A DNA stretch of 64,000 bases, taken from NCBI GenBank assembly GCA_963741505.1, contig CAVUIJ010000041.1, positions 1 through 64,000 on the forward strand. The letters run 5' to 3'. Both the position numbers and the translations under genes were made by a program. The DNA comes from JAKFWF01 sp963741505 (GTDB lineage Bacteria > Pseudomonadota > Alphaproteobacteria > Rhizobiales > Hyphomicrobiaceae). Of the stretch, positions 25,768-34,815 are shown piece by piece; the first letter of the stretch is position 1, and every line of letters begins with the position of its first letter. The notes under the pieces were generated by a model. It saw only the letters and a list, made by a program, of their open reading frames with translations, did not search any database and was not told the origin of the DNA.

Positions 25768-26084
25768 ATCCGTTCCCCATTGATCTCCCTGTAAAGTGGC
25801 CAATCGGACGTTAGCAGGCGAAATTTGGCGCCGCTTACGGATCCAGTTTTGCTGCGCTGCAGCGGACGATCGAGCTTGGATAATCAGCAGACGCTGAAGC
25901 AATCGAATTCAATCGTAAGCGTTGATTGAACAATCGATGGCATAATCTCGCAATACACGCTGTCAGTGCGCCGAGCCAAGCTGATCAGAGGCATGAAGCC
26001 GTCGTGTGGCGCCGAGCAAATCGGCATCTCTGCCTCACTCAATTCGGAAAAAAAGGCGCCAACGCGCTGCCCGGGAGCTACCGA

Positions 26085-26186
26085 ATGAAAAAGGCGATGC
26101 TCAATGTCGCGCTAACAGTGGCAATACTGACAGTTTTAATGGTAGGCGTGCTGTTTCTCGAATTGCGACGCCGACTTGCACTATAA
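26085..26186 (+). CDS. Possible 33-residue single-span membrane protein
   Basis: ATG 26085 is preceded by GGGAG and opens a short frame with a Lys-rich start, a hydrophobic helix NVALTVAILTVLMVGVLFLE, and the positive end LRRRLAL. That is the layout of a small membrane protein. Coding status rests only on the ribosome site and composition. Confidence 0.35.
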   Translation: MKKAMLNVALTVAILTVLMVGVLFLELRRRLAL

Positions 26187-26377
26187 GCCACTTTCCCAAA
26201 ATCGGCAGCAGCACATGGCGGATTTTGTTGCAGAAGAACTTTGTCGGTCGGTACGAACTGTGAGTTCCATCGTAATGACGTCAATGTCGGCAGACGGCCC
26301 ATGTGACGGCGTCGTTACCGCTTCAACGGAAAGTTGATCCCTTGAGTATAAGGTGACGTTCAGGAGGTCATGTCTAT

Positions 26378-26524
26378 ATGCAATCCCACACCACGACAGA
26401 ACGGGCCGCCGGGCTCTTTCTTATCTATGCGGCATTGCTCGCGGTAGTAGCAGTTGGGCTGTGGCGTCCAAATCGCGACCTGCAGACGGCGCCTGCGGCG
26501 TATAACTACATCCGTCAATTCTAA
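26378..26524 (+). CDS. Possible 48-residue membrane protein
   Basis: The frame starts at ATG 26378, ten bases after a strong AGGAGG (26362-26367), and ends TAA at 26522-26524. It has one hydrophobic helix (AGLFLIYAALLAVVAVGLW) and a polar tail ending YNYIRQF. An overlapping ATG at 26370 gives another frame but lies too close to the ribosome site. The gene ends 9 bases from the convergent TauE/SafE gene. Confidence 0.45.
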   Translation: MQSHTTTERAAGLFLIYAALLAVVAVGLWRPNRDLQTAPAAYNYIRQF

Positions 26525-26533
26525 TGGTCGACC

Positions 26534-27265
26534 CTATCGCGCTATGAGCAGGAGCCCTAAGACACCGAGAACGACTAGAACCGCTGTACGGAATTGACGC
26601 TCCGAGATCAGCTCGCGAGCCCTGACGCCGAGCGATACCCCGAGCAACGCGGGTACGATGGCGGTGATCGACAGCACGAACATGTGCCATGACATCATGC
26701 CGGTCGAGAGTAACCCCGCCATCAATATTAGCGAGGTAACCAGAACGGCCAGATTGACCGCTTGCACCATCAGGTCAGGAGCAAGATGCAATGACATCAT
26801 ATAGGGGAACAATGGGATCACCTGCGATCCGGTCAAGCCACTGAGCACCCCATTGACAAAGCCGGTGGGGACCTGCAATGCGGCTTGCCACTGCGGAGGC
26901 AACGAAAGGTTCGGCTTCGCTAGCGCCAGCGTTACGTAACAGATGATTGTGACGCCGAGCACTTGAACTGCAGCAGCTTGATCAATCCAGACCAACAGCC
27001 ATAGCCCGACCGGCACACCAGGCACGATCGCGAAATAAAGACCGGCGAAGGATCTCATGGTCTGGAAAAGGCGAGCGGTCGTAACCGCTACACCGATGTT
27101 CGTTGCCATGGCGGGTATGATGACCAACGCCATTGCTGGCTTCAAACCAATCGCGACGACCAGAAATGGCAAAGCGCACGAGGCATAACCGAGCCCGGTC
27201 GCCCCCTTCAGTATCCCGGCCAAGAACAAGCCGCCGATGGCGATCGCCATTGACCACAGATCCAT
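26534..27265 (-). CDS. TauE/SafE-family anion permease
   Basis: The 243-residue protein is nearly all membrane helices (seven or eight). It starts with GLFLAGILKGATGLGYASCA and has the repeat-like GFVNGVLSGLTGSQVIPLF, both typical of the TauE/SafE (DUF81) family. Members export sulfite, sulfoacetate or other organic anions; the substrate here is unknown. The length is normal. It stands alone on its strand. Confidence 0.85.
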   Translation of the reverse strand: MDLWSMAIAIGGLFLAGILKGATGLGYASCALPFLVVAIGLKPAMALVIIPAMATNIGVAVTTARLFQTMRSFAGLYFAIVPGVPVGLWLLVWIDQAAAVQVLGVTIICYVTLALAKPNLSLPPQWQAALQVPTGFVNGVLSGLTGSQVIPLFPYMMSLHLAPDLMVQAVNLAVLVTSLILMAGLLSTGMMSWHMFVLSITAIVPALLGVSLGVRARELISERQFRTAVLVVLGVLGLLLIAR

Positions 27266-27325
27266 AACCTTAGCCCCCTAACTTATTCCTGAACCACAGA
27301 TTTCTGTCTGAGGCGTAAGCGCGGA

Positions 27326-28079
27326 TCACTGGAACCAGGGTTTCGTACCCACACCCTTTTTCGTAGAATACATGTAAAACACCGGTATTTTGTCCGGAAA
27401 CAAGCTACGGACATCACCGGAGTTGAACGTGAGGAATATTGAGTTCGGGAACACACGCTCAATCACTCGGCGCTCCACCATGTTCATTTCATAATAGCGT
27501 TTGGCTCCAATCTCCGCTGACTTACTTCCACGGTACCACTTCGCAGCACTCTTCTCGAGTTCCGCGAGCACTTCTTTGGGGTAGTCGCACTTATTGTTTG
27601 AAATCTTTTTCAGCGCGGGTCGCATAGCGTCGGTTAGCGCTTGCAACCTCCAGGACGAAAATCCACAATGGCGTCCAGCTGCTTCGACAGCTTTGAAATA
27701 TTTGTTGATGCTACGAACCTTGTGCCCATTCAAACGTGCGTGCGAGTCCGTCATCACAAGATGCAGCTCTGTCCCCGGTTTGTGAATAGCTTTGATGCGC
27801 CCCATCATCTGCTGCAAGTACTGCAAGGCATCGAAGATCAGGCTCAGCGAGCTCGTCGCGTGGCCCCTTGCCCCAGTAAGTGATGAATGACAGCGGCTCC
27901 TCTTGCCGTATGGCACGAGTGGCGAACGACCGCAAAAGGTTGAGATCCGATGGCTGTTCCCGCTTGAACGCCCAGGTATTGAAGGCTTTCAGGACTTCAT
28001 CTGCATTTAGATGATTGGATTGACTACTTGCAGGCAAAAGAAGCGCGCTATCGCGCGTCGCGACACTAAAGGACGCCAT
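27326..28079 (-). pseudogene. Unrecognised protein split by a frameshift
   Basis: Two overlapping frames join into one protein of about 250 residues. The first reads MASFSVATRDSALLLPASSQ, then FKREQPSDLNLLRSFATRAI, and FITYWGKGPRDELAEPD. After a shift near 27870 the second reads LIFDALQYLQQMMGRIKAI, TELHLVMTDSHARLNGHKV, VFPNSIFLTFNSGDVRSLFP, and KIPVFYMYSTKKGVGTKPWF. The layout (early catalytic-looking region, MTDSH strand) distantly recalls isocyanide synthases of the PvcA/Dit1 type, but I am not confident. It lies between a TauE/SafE gene and the IS5 nest, with lower G+C than the flagellar genes. Confidence 0.5.
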
Positions 28080-28344
28080 CGCCATTCTCCAACGCATTAC
28101 AAAAGGAGAGGATTTCCGCTCGGTTGTTCACGCATCATGCGTCCGTGGCAGCGGAAGGATATTAATGAAACATAAAGCTTAACAACTCCTTAAAGTATGA
28201 AACGATCCGCTTGTTGGGGCGCGGACTGCCAGCACGGCTCCTTCGAATGCTGCTCTCGTTTGGCGGACGAACGCGACGATGCAGGGGGCGTTCGCCGCAA
28301 GTTGGGAGCGATGAGTTTAAGAGCCCGTCCCCAAAATTGTGACT

Positions 28345-28375
28345 CTATTTCAACATCCTGACAATTCGCCGAAGC
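28345..28375 (-). pseudogene. Last codons of the IS5 transposase, cut off by IS66
   Basis: Read after GCTTCGGC of the duplication, this piece gives IVRMLK and a TAG stop (CTA at 28345-28347 on plus). It continues the reading frame that is broken at 34395 (RLMLRR). Confidence 0.7.
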
Positions 28376-28424
28376 GTAAGCGAGAGTCGGAGACTACCGC
28401 TCATTTCGCTTGACGAAGGTCGGC

Positions 28425-30109
28425 TCAGGCGGCGACGCTTTGCGTCGCCGGTGGCGACCAGTTCCAGGGCAGCAATTCTGCGAGCCGATTGATCGGATGG
28501 GCGCCGATGCGGGCAATGACGTCGGTGAGCCACGCCTCGGGCTCGAGGCCGTTGAGCCGGGCGGTTCGAACGAGCGTGTAGAACGCGGCCGCACGCTCGC
28601 CTCCGGCGTCCGAGCCGCAGAACAGCCAATTTTTTCTGCCCAAAGCTGCCGGCCTGATCTGGTTTTCCGCAGCGTTGTTGCTGATCTCGAGCCGGCCGTC
28701 GTCGAGGTAGTAGCGCGTGAGCGCATGCCACCGCGAGCGGGCATAGCGGATGGCGCCGGCGAGATCGCTCTTGCCGGGCAGCTTGTTCAGCTGCTCGTCG
28801 AGCCAGGTCGCCAGCTCGTCGATCCTGGGCCGTGCCGTTCGCTGCCGCACGGCGCGCCGGATGTCGGGCGAATGGCCGGCGATCGGGCGCTCGATGTCGA
28901 ACAGCTCAGCCATGCGATCGAGCGCTTGCTTGGCGATCGCCGATTTGTGCGACACGTACTCGTCGTAGAAGCCGCGCCTGACATGCGACCAGCAGCCGAC
29001 CTCGGCGACGCGCGGGGGCCCGTGCAGCAGTGCGGCGTCGGACGATCCCATGCCGGCGATCTCGTAGAGGCGGCCGAATAGCCGTCGGCATGCAGCCAGC
29101 CCGTGAAGTCGGCGAGCTCTTTTCGGCAGTGCTCGCCCTTACGGTCGGGCGTGTAGCGATAGAGCACGGCCGGCGGCGCCGATCCTGCATGATTGCGCTC
29201 GTCGCGCAGATAGACCCAGAGTCGGCCGGTCTTGGTCTTGCCGGTGCCCGGCGCCAGAACGTCGACCGGCGTGTCATCGGCGTGGATGACGCGCCCCGCC
29301 ATCACGTGTTCCGCTACAGCCTCGACCAGAGGACGCAGCAGCCACGCGACGTGCCCGAGCCACTCGGCGAGCTGGCTGCGATCGATGTCGAGCCCCGATC
29401 GCGCGTAAATCTCGGCCTGCCGATAGAGCGGAAGATGGTCGCAAAACTTCGCCACCACGATGTGGGCGAGGAAACTCGCGTCGACCATGCCGCGCGGAAT
29501 CGGCAAATCGGGCATCGGTGCCTGCACCATGGTCTCGCACTTAGCGCACGAGCAGGCCGGCCGCACGTGACGGTTCACCTCGAAGCGCGCCGGGACGTAG
29601 GCCAGCACCTCGGTGACAGTCTCGCTCACCGTGCGCAGCTCGGACCCGCCGCAGGTTTTGCACACGCCTGGCGGCGAATGCACGACGTCGCGGCGTAGAA
29701 ACTCAGGCGGCAGCTGACGGCGCTTCTTTTTGGTTGTCGCTTCCGACTCCGCTGGCGCGGAGCCGGCCGGAAGCGACAGGGCCGCTTCCGGCTCGGGCTG
29801 TTGCGGCTGCGCCGCAATCGCCTCGGCCTTCGCCGTCTCGGCTTCCTCCAACGCCAGCTCGAGCTGTTCGAGAACCCGCTCGATCCGCTCGGAGCTGGCG
29901 CCGAACTTACTCCGACGGAGCTTGGCAATCTGGGCTTTCAGCTTCTCGATCGTCAGCTGCGTGACGACGAGGCCGTTCTTGGCGGCGATGAGTTCGGCGG
30001 ACGTGGCGGCAAGCTCCGCGCTCTTGCTCGTCAGCTCGGCGTCTTTCGCGAGCAGCAATCCCTTCAGCTCGGCTACATCGTCAGAAAGTTGATCGAGCGT
30101 GAGCGGCAT
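28425..30109 (-). pseudogene. tnpC: IS66 transposase TnpC with one frameshift
   Basis: TnpC is the DDE transposase of IS66. It starts MPLTLDQLSDDVAELKGLLL (ATG 30109 after GAGGG), has a leucine-rich coiled coil, KLRRSKFGASSERIERVLEQ, and the zinc region CKTCGG. The DDE core has MAGRVIHADDTPVDVLAPG. The frame shifts near 29065 after FTGWLHADGY and resumes with GRLYEIAGMGSSDAALLHG, WSHVRRGFYDEYVS, then ISNNAAENQIRPAALGRKNW (catalytic Glu) to the end. Only one shift separates it from a full transposase. Confidence 0.88.
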
Positions 30110-30134
30110 GCCCTCAGGCCTGCACGGCTTCGCA

Positions 30135-30281
30135 CTATCCGGCAAGCGTTGGTTGCCAGGTGCGTTGTGGAGATCGCCACTCGAGTCCTTCGAGCAACAT
30201 CGACATCTGTGCGGGGGTCAGAGTGACCGAGCCCTCCTTCGTCGCTGGCCACGTGAAGCGGCCCTTCTCGAGCCGCTTGTA
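30135..30281 (-). pseudogene. tnpB: IS66 TnpB, C-terminal 48 codons
   Basis: The frame reads YKRLEKGRFTWPATKEGSVT, then LTPAQMSMLLEGLEWRSPQR, and ends TWQPTLAG with a TAG stop at 30135-30137. It is the C-terminal part of the IS66 accessory protein TnpB. Its N-terminal 67 codons lie at 33661-33861. It ends 25 bases before tnpC. Confidence 0.85.
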
Positions 30282-30322
30282 ACCCACATAGGAATGCAGC
30301 CTCGACCAGTGCAGATCAGCAT

Positions 30323-30574
30323 TTGGTTGAGGTCACGCACCCTTTTCACCCGCTGTTCGCGCGCCAACTGCCGTGTGTCGGTCGACGATACAATCGTCAT
30401 GGCGAGCGCCTTTTGCTGCGAGCCGATGATGCCGCCATTTGGTCGGTTCCTCCGCAATGGACGGATCTTGTGAGCCCGGATCCGGAAGTGGTGATGAGTA
30501 ATGGGCGGGCGGTTTTGCGGTTCGCCGACGTGGTGGAGCTGGCCGATTTGGTGGATCGCCTCTCAGGCAAATAG
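30323..30574 (+). CDS. Small DUF5372/Y4bD-like protein
   Basis: The 83-residue frame (TTG start) reads VEVTHPFHPLFARQLPCVGR, then NRHGERLLLRADDAAIWSVP, PQWTDLVSPDPEVVMSNGRA and a helical end FADVVELADLVDRLSGK. From memory this resembles the Y4bD/Y4pK proteins of rhizobial mobile DNA (DUF5372), often beside recombinases. Its function is not known. It lies just inside the left end of the serine-recombinase module. Confidence 0.65.
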   Translation: MVEVTHPFHPLFARQLPCVGRRYNRHGERLLLRADDAAIWSVPPQWTDLVSPDPEVVMSNGRAVLRFADVVELADLVDRLSGK

Positions 30575-30778
30575 GCGATGCAATCGCGTGGCGTGTCGTA
30601 AAGTCAATTATGCCGCAAATGTAAAGCGGATTACGCCGCGAGAAGGTCTGCGTGAGCGATAGAACTTATTAGATGGCGAAGATACTGACAGATGTCGGTG
30701 AACGATTTCTTGACAAAGCCGTCAAAAGCGGCATAATTATAGCTACACATGTGCCGCGTCGTACGCATAGAGCCTGCG

Positions 30779-31240
30779 ATGCCCCCGAAGCACGACAGCA
30801 AGCGATCAAAGACGGACGCCCTCATCGAAGAGGGAACCTTCAATCCAGCGCCGGACAAGGTGCGCGACCCCAAGTTCCGCGCCGGCGAGTTCTTCGATCC
30901 GCGCGATGCCGTGCAGGTCAAATACGAGCTGCTGCGTCGCGTCTCCATCGACAAAGTGTCGGTTACGGAGGCGTCCGGCGAATATGGCGTTTCCAGGCCG
31001 ACCTACTATCAAGCCAAGGCGGACTTCGACATGGCCGGGATTGCCGGACTGGTGCCGGCAAAGCCAGGCCCGAGGGGGCCCAGCAAGGTCGACGACGATG
31101 TTCTCGCATTCCTGCGGGCGCGGGTGGTTGTGGGCGCCCCCCTCCGTGCTCGGGAACTGGCGAAGCTGGTCCACGACGAACTCGATATCGAGCTGCATCC
31201 CAGAACGATCGAGCGGGCGCTAAAAAAAACCGGCAGGTGA
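30779..31240 (+). CDS. Helix-turn-helix protein of the serine-recombinase module
   Basis: The 153-residue protein has a clear helix-turn-helix: VSVTEASGEYGVSRPTYYQA at its centre, followed by GIAGLVPAKPGPRGPSKVDD, as in the N-terminal part of IS630/IS481-type transposases. A second HTH-like region (LRARELAKLVHDELDIELHP, RTIERALKK) ends the protein. No catalytic domain is present, so it is a DNA-binding accessory or regulator, not a transposase. I chose ATG 30779 (MPPKHDSKRSK); a start at 30749 is possible. The stop TGA overlaps a GTG start of the next gene. Confidence 0.75.
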   Translation: MPPKHDSKRSKTDALIEEGTFNPAPDKVRDPKFRAGEFFDPRDAVQVKYELLRRVSIDKVSVTEASGEYGVSRPTYYQAKADFDMAGIAGLVPAKPGPRGPSKVDDDVLAFLRARVVVGAPLRARELAKLVHDELDIELHPRTIERALKKTGR

Positions 31241-31530
31241 ACTCCGCCGCGACATCGGCATGTGCATCGTCGGCCATCGCGGCCCAGTACGAGGTGCTGC
31301 GTGGCGCAGCACTGGGCGACGCACTGCCGCTCAAGGCCCGAAGCGGCCTCGCGCTCTTTTTGCGGCGGGGCATGTGGGGATGGGCGCGAGCGCTGATCTC
31401 AACAGCAAACTCGCCCCAAAAGCAGATGACGCCATCGTCAGCCAGTTGGCCGGTATCCGGCGGACACAGCGCCGTCGTGCATGTTCTGGCGACAATTGCC
31501 ACGAGTATCTGCGAGCGGAGGACACCATGA
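31237..31530 (+). CDS. 97-residue protein between HTH and serine recombinase
   Basis: GTG 31237 overlaps the stop of the HTH gene (GTGA) and the TGA stop (31528-31530) overlaps the recombinase ATG (ATGA). Such double coupling argues strongly for a real gene. The protein has no membrane segment. A recognisable stretch is AAQYEVLRGAALGDALPLKA followed by RSGLALFLRRGMWGWARAL. From memory, similar short proteins lie next to serine recombinases in rhizobia, but I cannot name a family. A role as a recombination directionality factor or accessory is only a hypothesis. Confidence 0.7.
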   Translation: MNSAATSACASSAIAAQYEVLRGAALGDALPLKARSGLALFLRRGMWGWARALISTANSPQKQMTPSSASWPVSGGHSAVVHVLATIATSICERRTP

Positions 31531-33623
31531 ATGCACATACTAAAGTACGACCCCATCACCTTGAGCGTGGCGCTTACCTGTACATCCGGCAGTCGTCGAT
31601 GCGGCAAGTCGTTGAGAACGCCGAGAGCGCCAAGCGGCAATATGCGCTGCGCGGACGCGCCGTCGCCCTCGGCTGGCGCGATGAGCAGGTTATCGTCATC
31701 GACAACGATCAGGGCGAGTCCGGCGCGTCAGCGGCTTGGCGCGAGGGTTTTCAGCGGTTGGTCAGCGACGTCGGCATGGGGCACGCCGGCATCGTGATGG
31801 GCCTGGAGGTCTCCCGTCTGGCGCGCAACAATGCCGACTGGCAGCGTCTGCTGGAGATCTGCGCCCTCGCCGACACCCTGATCCTCGACGAAGACGGCAT
31901 CTATGATCCGGCAAGTTTCAACGATCGGCTCCTGCTCGGCCTCAAGGGCACAATGAGCGAAGCTGAGCTGCACGTGATCAAGGCCAGACTGCGCGGCGGC
32001 ATCCTCAACAAAGCCAAACGGGGTGAGTTTCGTTGCCCCCTGCCAACCGGAATGGTCTATGACCATTCCGGCAATGTCGCGCTCGATCCGGACATGCAAA
32101 TCAGGGAGACGATCGCCCATTTCTTCGAGACGTTTACCCGCGTCGGATCCGCCGCCCAGACGGTCAAAGCCTTTCGCCGAGAAGGTCTTCTGTTCCCATC
32201 GCGCCTGCACAACAGCCAGACGGTTTTTAGACCCCTGACGGTATCGGCGGCTCAGCGCGTTCTGAGCAATCCGCGCTACGCCGGCGCCTACACCTATGGC
32301 CGGCGCCAGTTTCGGCGCACGATCGATGGCAAGAAGACCGTCCGGGCTCGGGTCAACGATGACTGGTTGGCCTGCATTCCCGATGCTCACCCCGGCTATA
32401 TCAGCTGGCAGCAACATCAGGACAATCTCAAGACGCTCAAAGCGAACAGCCACGGCTATGACGCGGCGCGAGCGTCAATCCCGAGAGAGGGCCCGGCACT
32501 GCTGCAAGGGCGGGCTGTGTGTGGTCAATGCGGCAGGCATTTTCGGGTTCGCTACGCCGCCCGGCGGGGCCGGCAGGAAGCCTGGTATGTTTGCGATCGC
32601 GCCCATAGCTATCGCGGCGAACCCTTGTGCCAGTCGATCGCCGGCCCTCCCGTCGATGAAGCCATCGGCAAGCTGATTGCCGAGCAGATGACGCCGGCGG
32701 CCGTCGAATTGGCGCTCGAAGTGCGCAAAGAGATCCAAGCACGGCATGACGAGGCAGATCGGCTGCGCTGTCGCGCGGTTGAACGCGCGCATGCGGATGC
32801 CGATCTCGCCCAGCGTCGCTTCATGCTCGTCGACCCCAACAATCGCCTTGTCGCCGATACGCTCGAAGCGGAATGGAACGAGAAGCTCCGCATAGTGGCC
32901 AATGCACGCGAGGAGCGTGAGAGCGCCCGCGAGCGCGATCAAGTCATCCTCGACAAGGCTGTCCAAGAACGGCTGGTCACAATGACGGCGGACTTCCAAA
33001 AGCTTTGGACAGACGTAGAAACCCCGAACCGCGAACGCAAGCGGCTGCTTGCCCACATCATCGAGGATGTCACCCTCGTCAAGCTTCCGGCGGAAGGAAC
33101 GACCAGGGTTCACGTCCGCTTCAAGGGCGGCAACATCCAGACACTCACCACCATGAGCCCGAAATCCTCCGCCGAGCAGATCAAGACACAGCCCGGTATC
33201 GTCGAACTCGTCGACAAACTCCTCAATGAACACATCTATTCCGAGATCGCCCAACACCTCAACCAACTCGGATATCGTCCGGGTGAGGCGGCGCGCCGCA
33301 ACCGACACGATGCACGCTTCACGCCCTTGCGCGTTGCGTATCTCGTGCACGAGTACGAACTGCGCCCGCGCTACGATCGCCTGCGCGAGCGTGGCATGCT
33401 GACAAGGCAGGAAGCGGCGGCGCGCCTTAATGTCCATGAGCACACGGTCGCAAGATGGGCCAAGCACGGCATCATCACCAGCCATGCCTACAACGGGCAC
33501 TATTGCCTGTACGAAATTCCCGAGGCAGATCTGCCGCAAAAGCATTGCAGCCGTTGGGACCGGCTCGTTGATCGGGCAGCCGCGCGCATGCAAAAATGCC
33601 AGCAAGCCAAAGCTATCAGCTGA
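31527..33623 (+). CDS. Large serine recombinase
   Basis: This 698-residue site-specific recombinase has a resolvase domain at the N-terminus: AYLYIRQSSMRQV with the likely nucleophile Ser23, then GLEVSRLARNNADWQRLLEI, which carries the conserved Arg. A recombinase domain follows (YAGAYTYGRRQFRRTIDGKK). A zinc ribbon lies in the middle (GRAVCGQCGRHFRVRY and WYVCDRAHSY), then a coiled coil. The C-terminal segment has an extra helix-turn-helix, GMLTRQEAAARLNVHEHTVA. The chosen ATG 31527 follows GGAG. It is intact and likely drove insertion of the module. Confidence 0.88.
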   Translation: MNAHTKVRPHHLERGAYLYIRQSSMRQVVENAESAKRQYALRGRAVALGWRDEQVIVIDNDQGESGASAAWREGFQRLVSDVGMGHAGIVMGLEVSRLARNNADWQRLLEICALADTLILDEDGIYDPASFNDRLLLGLKGTMSEAELHVIKARLRGGILNKAKRGEFRCPLPTGMVYDHSGNVALDPDMQIRETIAHFFETFTRVGSAAQTVKAFRREGLLFPSRLHNSQTVFRPLTVSAAQRVLSNPRYAGAYTYGRRQFRRTIDGKKTVRARVNDDWLACIPDAHPGYISWQQHQDNLKTLKANSHGYDAARASIPREGPALLQGRAVCGQCGRHFRVRYAARRGRQEAWYVCDRAHSYRGEPLCQSIAGPPVDEAIGKLIAEQMTPAAVELALEVRKEIQARHDEADRLRCRAVERAHADADLAQRRFMLVDPNNRLVADTLEAEWNEKLRIVANAREERESARERDQVILDKAVQERLVTMTADFQKLWTDVETPNRERKRLLAHIIEDVTLVKLPAEGTTRVHVRFKGGNIQTLTTMSPKSSAEQIKTQPGIVELVDKLLNEHIYSEIAQHLNQLGYRPGEAARRNRHDARFTPLRVAYLVHEYELRPRYDRLRERGMLTRQEAAARLNVHEHTVARWAKHGIITSHAYNGHYCLYEIPEADLPQKHCSRWDRLVDRAAARMQKCQQAKAIS

Positions 33624-33660
33624 AAATGCAAAAGGTGCAGTATGAATGTAGATCGTTGGC

Positions 33661-33861
33661 GAACAGGCAGAAGCCCTGCCCGTCCCAATAAAGAACCTTG
33701 ACGAGATCACCTCGGCGGCCGCGAAAGCAGAAAATCGCGCCCGAGAACGGGTCCTGCTTGAGAACGTCCTGCGCCATGATGCTGAGGCCGTCGAAGCCCT
33801 TGCGCATGTCGGTCACACCGCAGGCGAGGTAGATGCGCCCGCCCGTCGGGATCGTGATCAT
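33661..33861 (-). pseudogene. tnpB: IS66 TnpB, N-terminal 67 codons
   Basis: The frame reads MITIPTGGRIYLACGVTDMR, KGFDGLSIMAQDVLKQDPFS and RGRRGDLVKVLYWDGQGFCL, the conserved TnpB core. It is cut after codon 67 (Phe) and runs 14 codons into the inserted module. Its ATG overlaps the tnpA stop as ATGA. Confidence 0.88.
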
Positions 33862-34292
33862 GCGGACCCTCTGTCGAGCACGGCAAGAAGGCGCGCCAAC
33901 GCCTGCGCATCGATCGCCTCATCGACCTTCATGATCCGTCCGTTGGTGAGCACCACCTCCACCATCGCCGGACGGCGCCCGCGCGGGGACATCATCGAGC
34001 GCCTATCAGGTGCCGGTTCTGGCGATTGAGATTGACAGCTTGCCGATGTCTCCGGTGGCGCGATCCGAACGGGGACGAATGGCGATGCCCGCGGGGAGAT
34101 CGTGACACCCGGCAGCCGGTTCTCGCGCGCCAGGCGCAGCCAGTGGTAGAGCTGCGAGCGGCACACGCCGTTGCGCTCGGCCACGGCCGCCATCGTGGCG
34201 CCCGGCTCCAGCGCCTCGGTCATGACCCGAAGCTTCTCCTCGGCCGACCAGCGCCGCCGGCGCTCGACCGTCGAGATGATCTCAGCAACCAT
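33858..34292 (-). CDS. tnpA: IS66 accessory protein TnpA
   Basis: TnpA is a small DNA-binding protein needed with TnpB for IS66 movement. The 144-residue protein starts with a helix-turn-helix (RRRWSAEEKLRVMTEALEPG, then AERNGVCRSQLYHWLRLARE). The C-terminal part has MVEVVLTNGRIMKVDEAIDA, usual for the family. It is intact, and its stop overlaps the tnpB start. Confidence 0.88.
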   Translation of the reverse strand: MVAEIISTVERRRRWSAEEKLRVMTEALEPGATMAAVAERNGVCRSQLYHWLRLARENRLPGVTISPRASPFVPVRIAPPETSASCQSQSPEPAPDRRSMMSPRGRRPAMVEVVLTNGRIMKVDEAIDAQALARLLAVLDRGSA

Positions 34293-34394
34293 GTGTCTTA
34301 CCGTCCTTATCCACGTGCGTAAGGACAGTATGCTTCACCCGATCCGGTGAGCTTCAACAAGCCGCCGCAGCCGCAGTCGACAACCCTCGCTTAC

Positions 34395-34815
34395 GCCGAA
34401 GCATCAGGCGGATGAGTGCCAGGATGAGGAATGCCGCGGCTGTGCGGGCCCGGTTCTCGTAGTCCTTGGCGAGCCGCCGCCAGCGGCCGAGCCAGCCGAA
34501 TGTGCGCTCGACGATCCAGCGCTTGGGCAGCACGACGAAGCCCTTCGCCGTGTCCGATCGCTTGACGATTTCGAGCGGCAGATCTGCTTGCTCACGCACG
34601 GCCGCCGCCGTGGCCGCACCCTGATAGCCGCCGTCGGCGACTGTGTGCACGAGCGTCGGACAACGCCGTTTCGCGATGGCGAGCAGCGGCGCGATCATGT
34701 CGCGATCCTGCACGTCGGCCGGCGTGATCGCGAAATTGATCACGAGGCCTTGCGTGTCGACGCAGATATCGGTGGTCCACATCCCATGCCGCTCGCGAAT
34801 CACGCGCACAGCGAC
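34395..34815 (-). pseudogene. IS5-family transposase, central part
   Basis: The piece reads DICVDTQGLVINFAITPADV, TLVHTVADGGYQGAATAAAV, EIVKRSDTAKGFVVLPKRWI and VERTFGWLGRWRRLAKDYEN, the catalytic half of an IS5 transposase. The N-terminal half is deleted: within 50 bases upstream lies the right terminal repeat of the element. At 34395 IS66 interrupts the frame, which resumes at 28375. Translation now reads through into the IS66 end and stops at 34354. Confidence 0.8.

Larger units (their letters stand above)
30282..33660 (+). mobile_element. Serine-recombinase module inserted in tnpB
   Basis: The limits follow from the split tnpB: codon 67 ends at 33661 and codon 68 starts at 30281, so the insert is 30282-33660 (3379 bases). 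It carries four plus-strand genes: a DUF5372-like ORF, an HTH protein, a 97-residue protein and a large serine recombinase. The ends share only GAATG(C/T)AG in direct orientation (30292-30299 and 33644-33651). No target duplication is visible, as expected if the element integrates by site-specific strand exchange. Confidence 0.78.
28376..34394 (-). mobile_element. Three-gene IS66 element inserted in the IS5 transposase
   Basis: Both ends begin GTAAGCGAG reading inward (28376 on plus, 34394 on minus), the typical IS66 terminus. An 8-base duplication GCCGAAGC flanks it (28368-28375 and 34395-34402). Gene order on the minus strand is tnpA, tnpB, tnpC. tnpB is split by a serine-recombinase module and tnpC has a frameshift. 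Confidence 0.88.

Noticed and set aside
26370..26445. Alternative small frame starting at ATG 26370
   Set aside because: The start lies only two bases after AGGAGG and the frame lacks the hydrophobic pattern of the one at 26378.
31260..31526. Upstream in-frame extension of the serine recombinase
   Set aside because: The extension shadows the 97-residue gene in another frame. ATG 31527 has a ribosome site and begins the family-like sequence.
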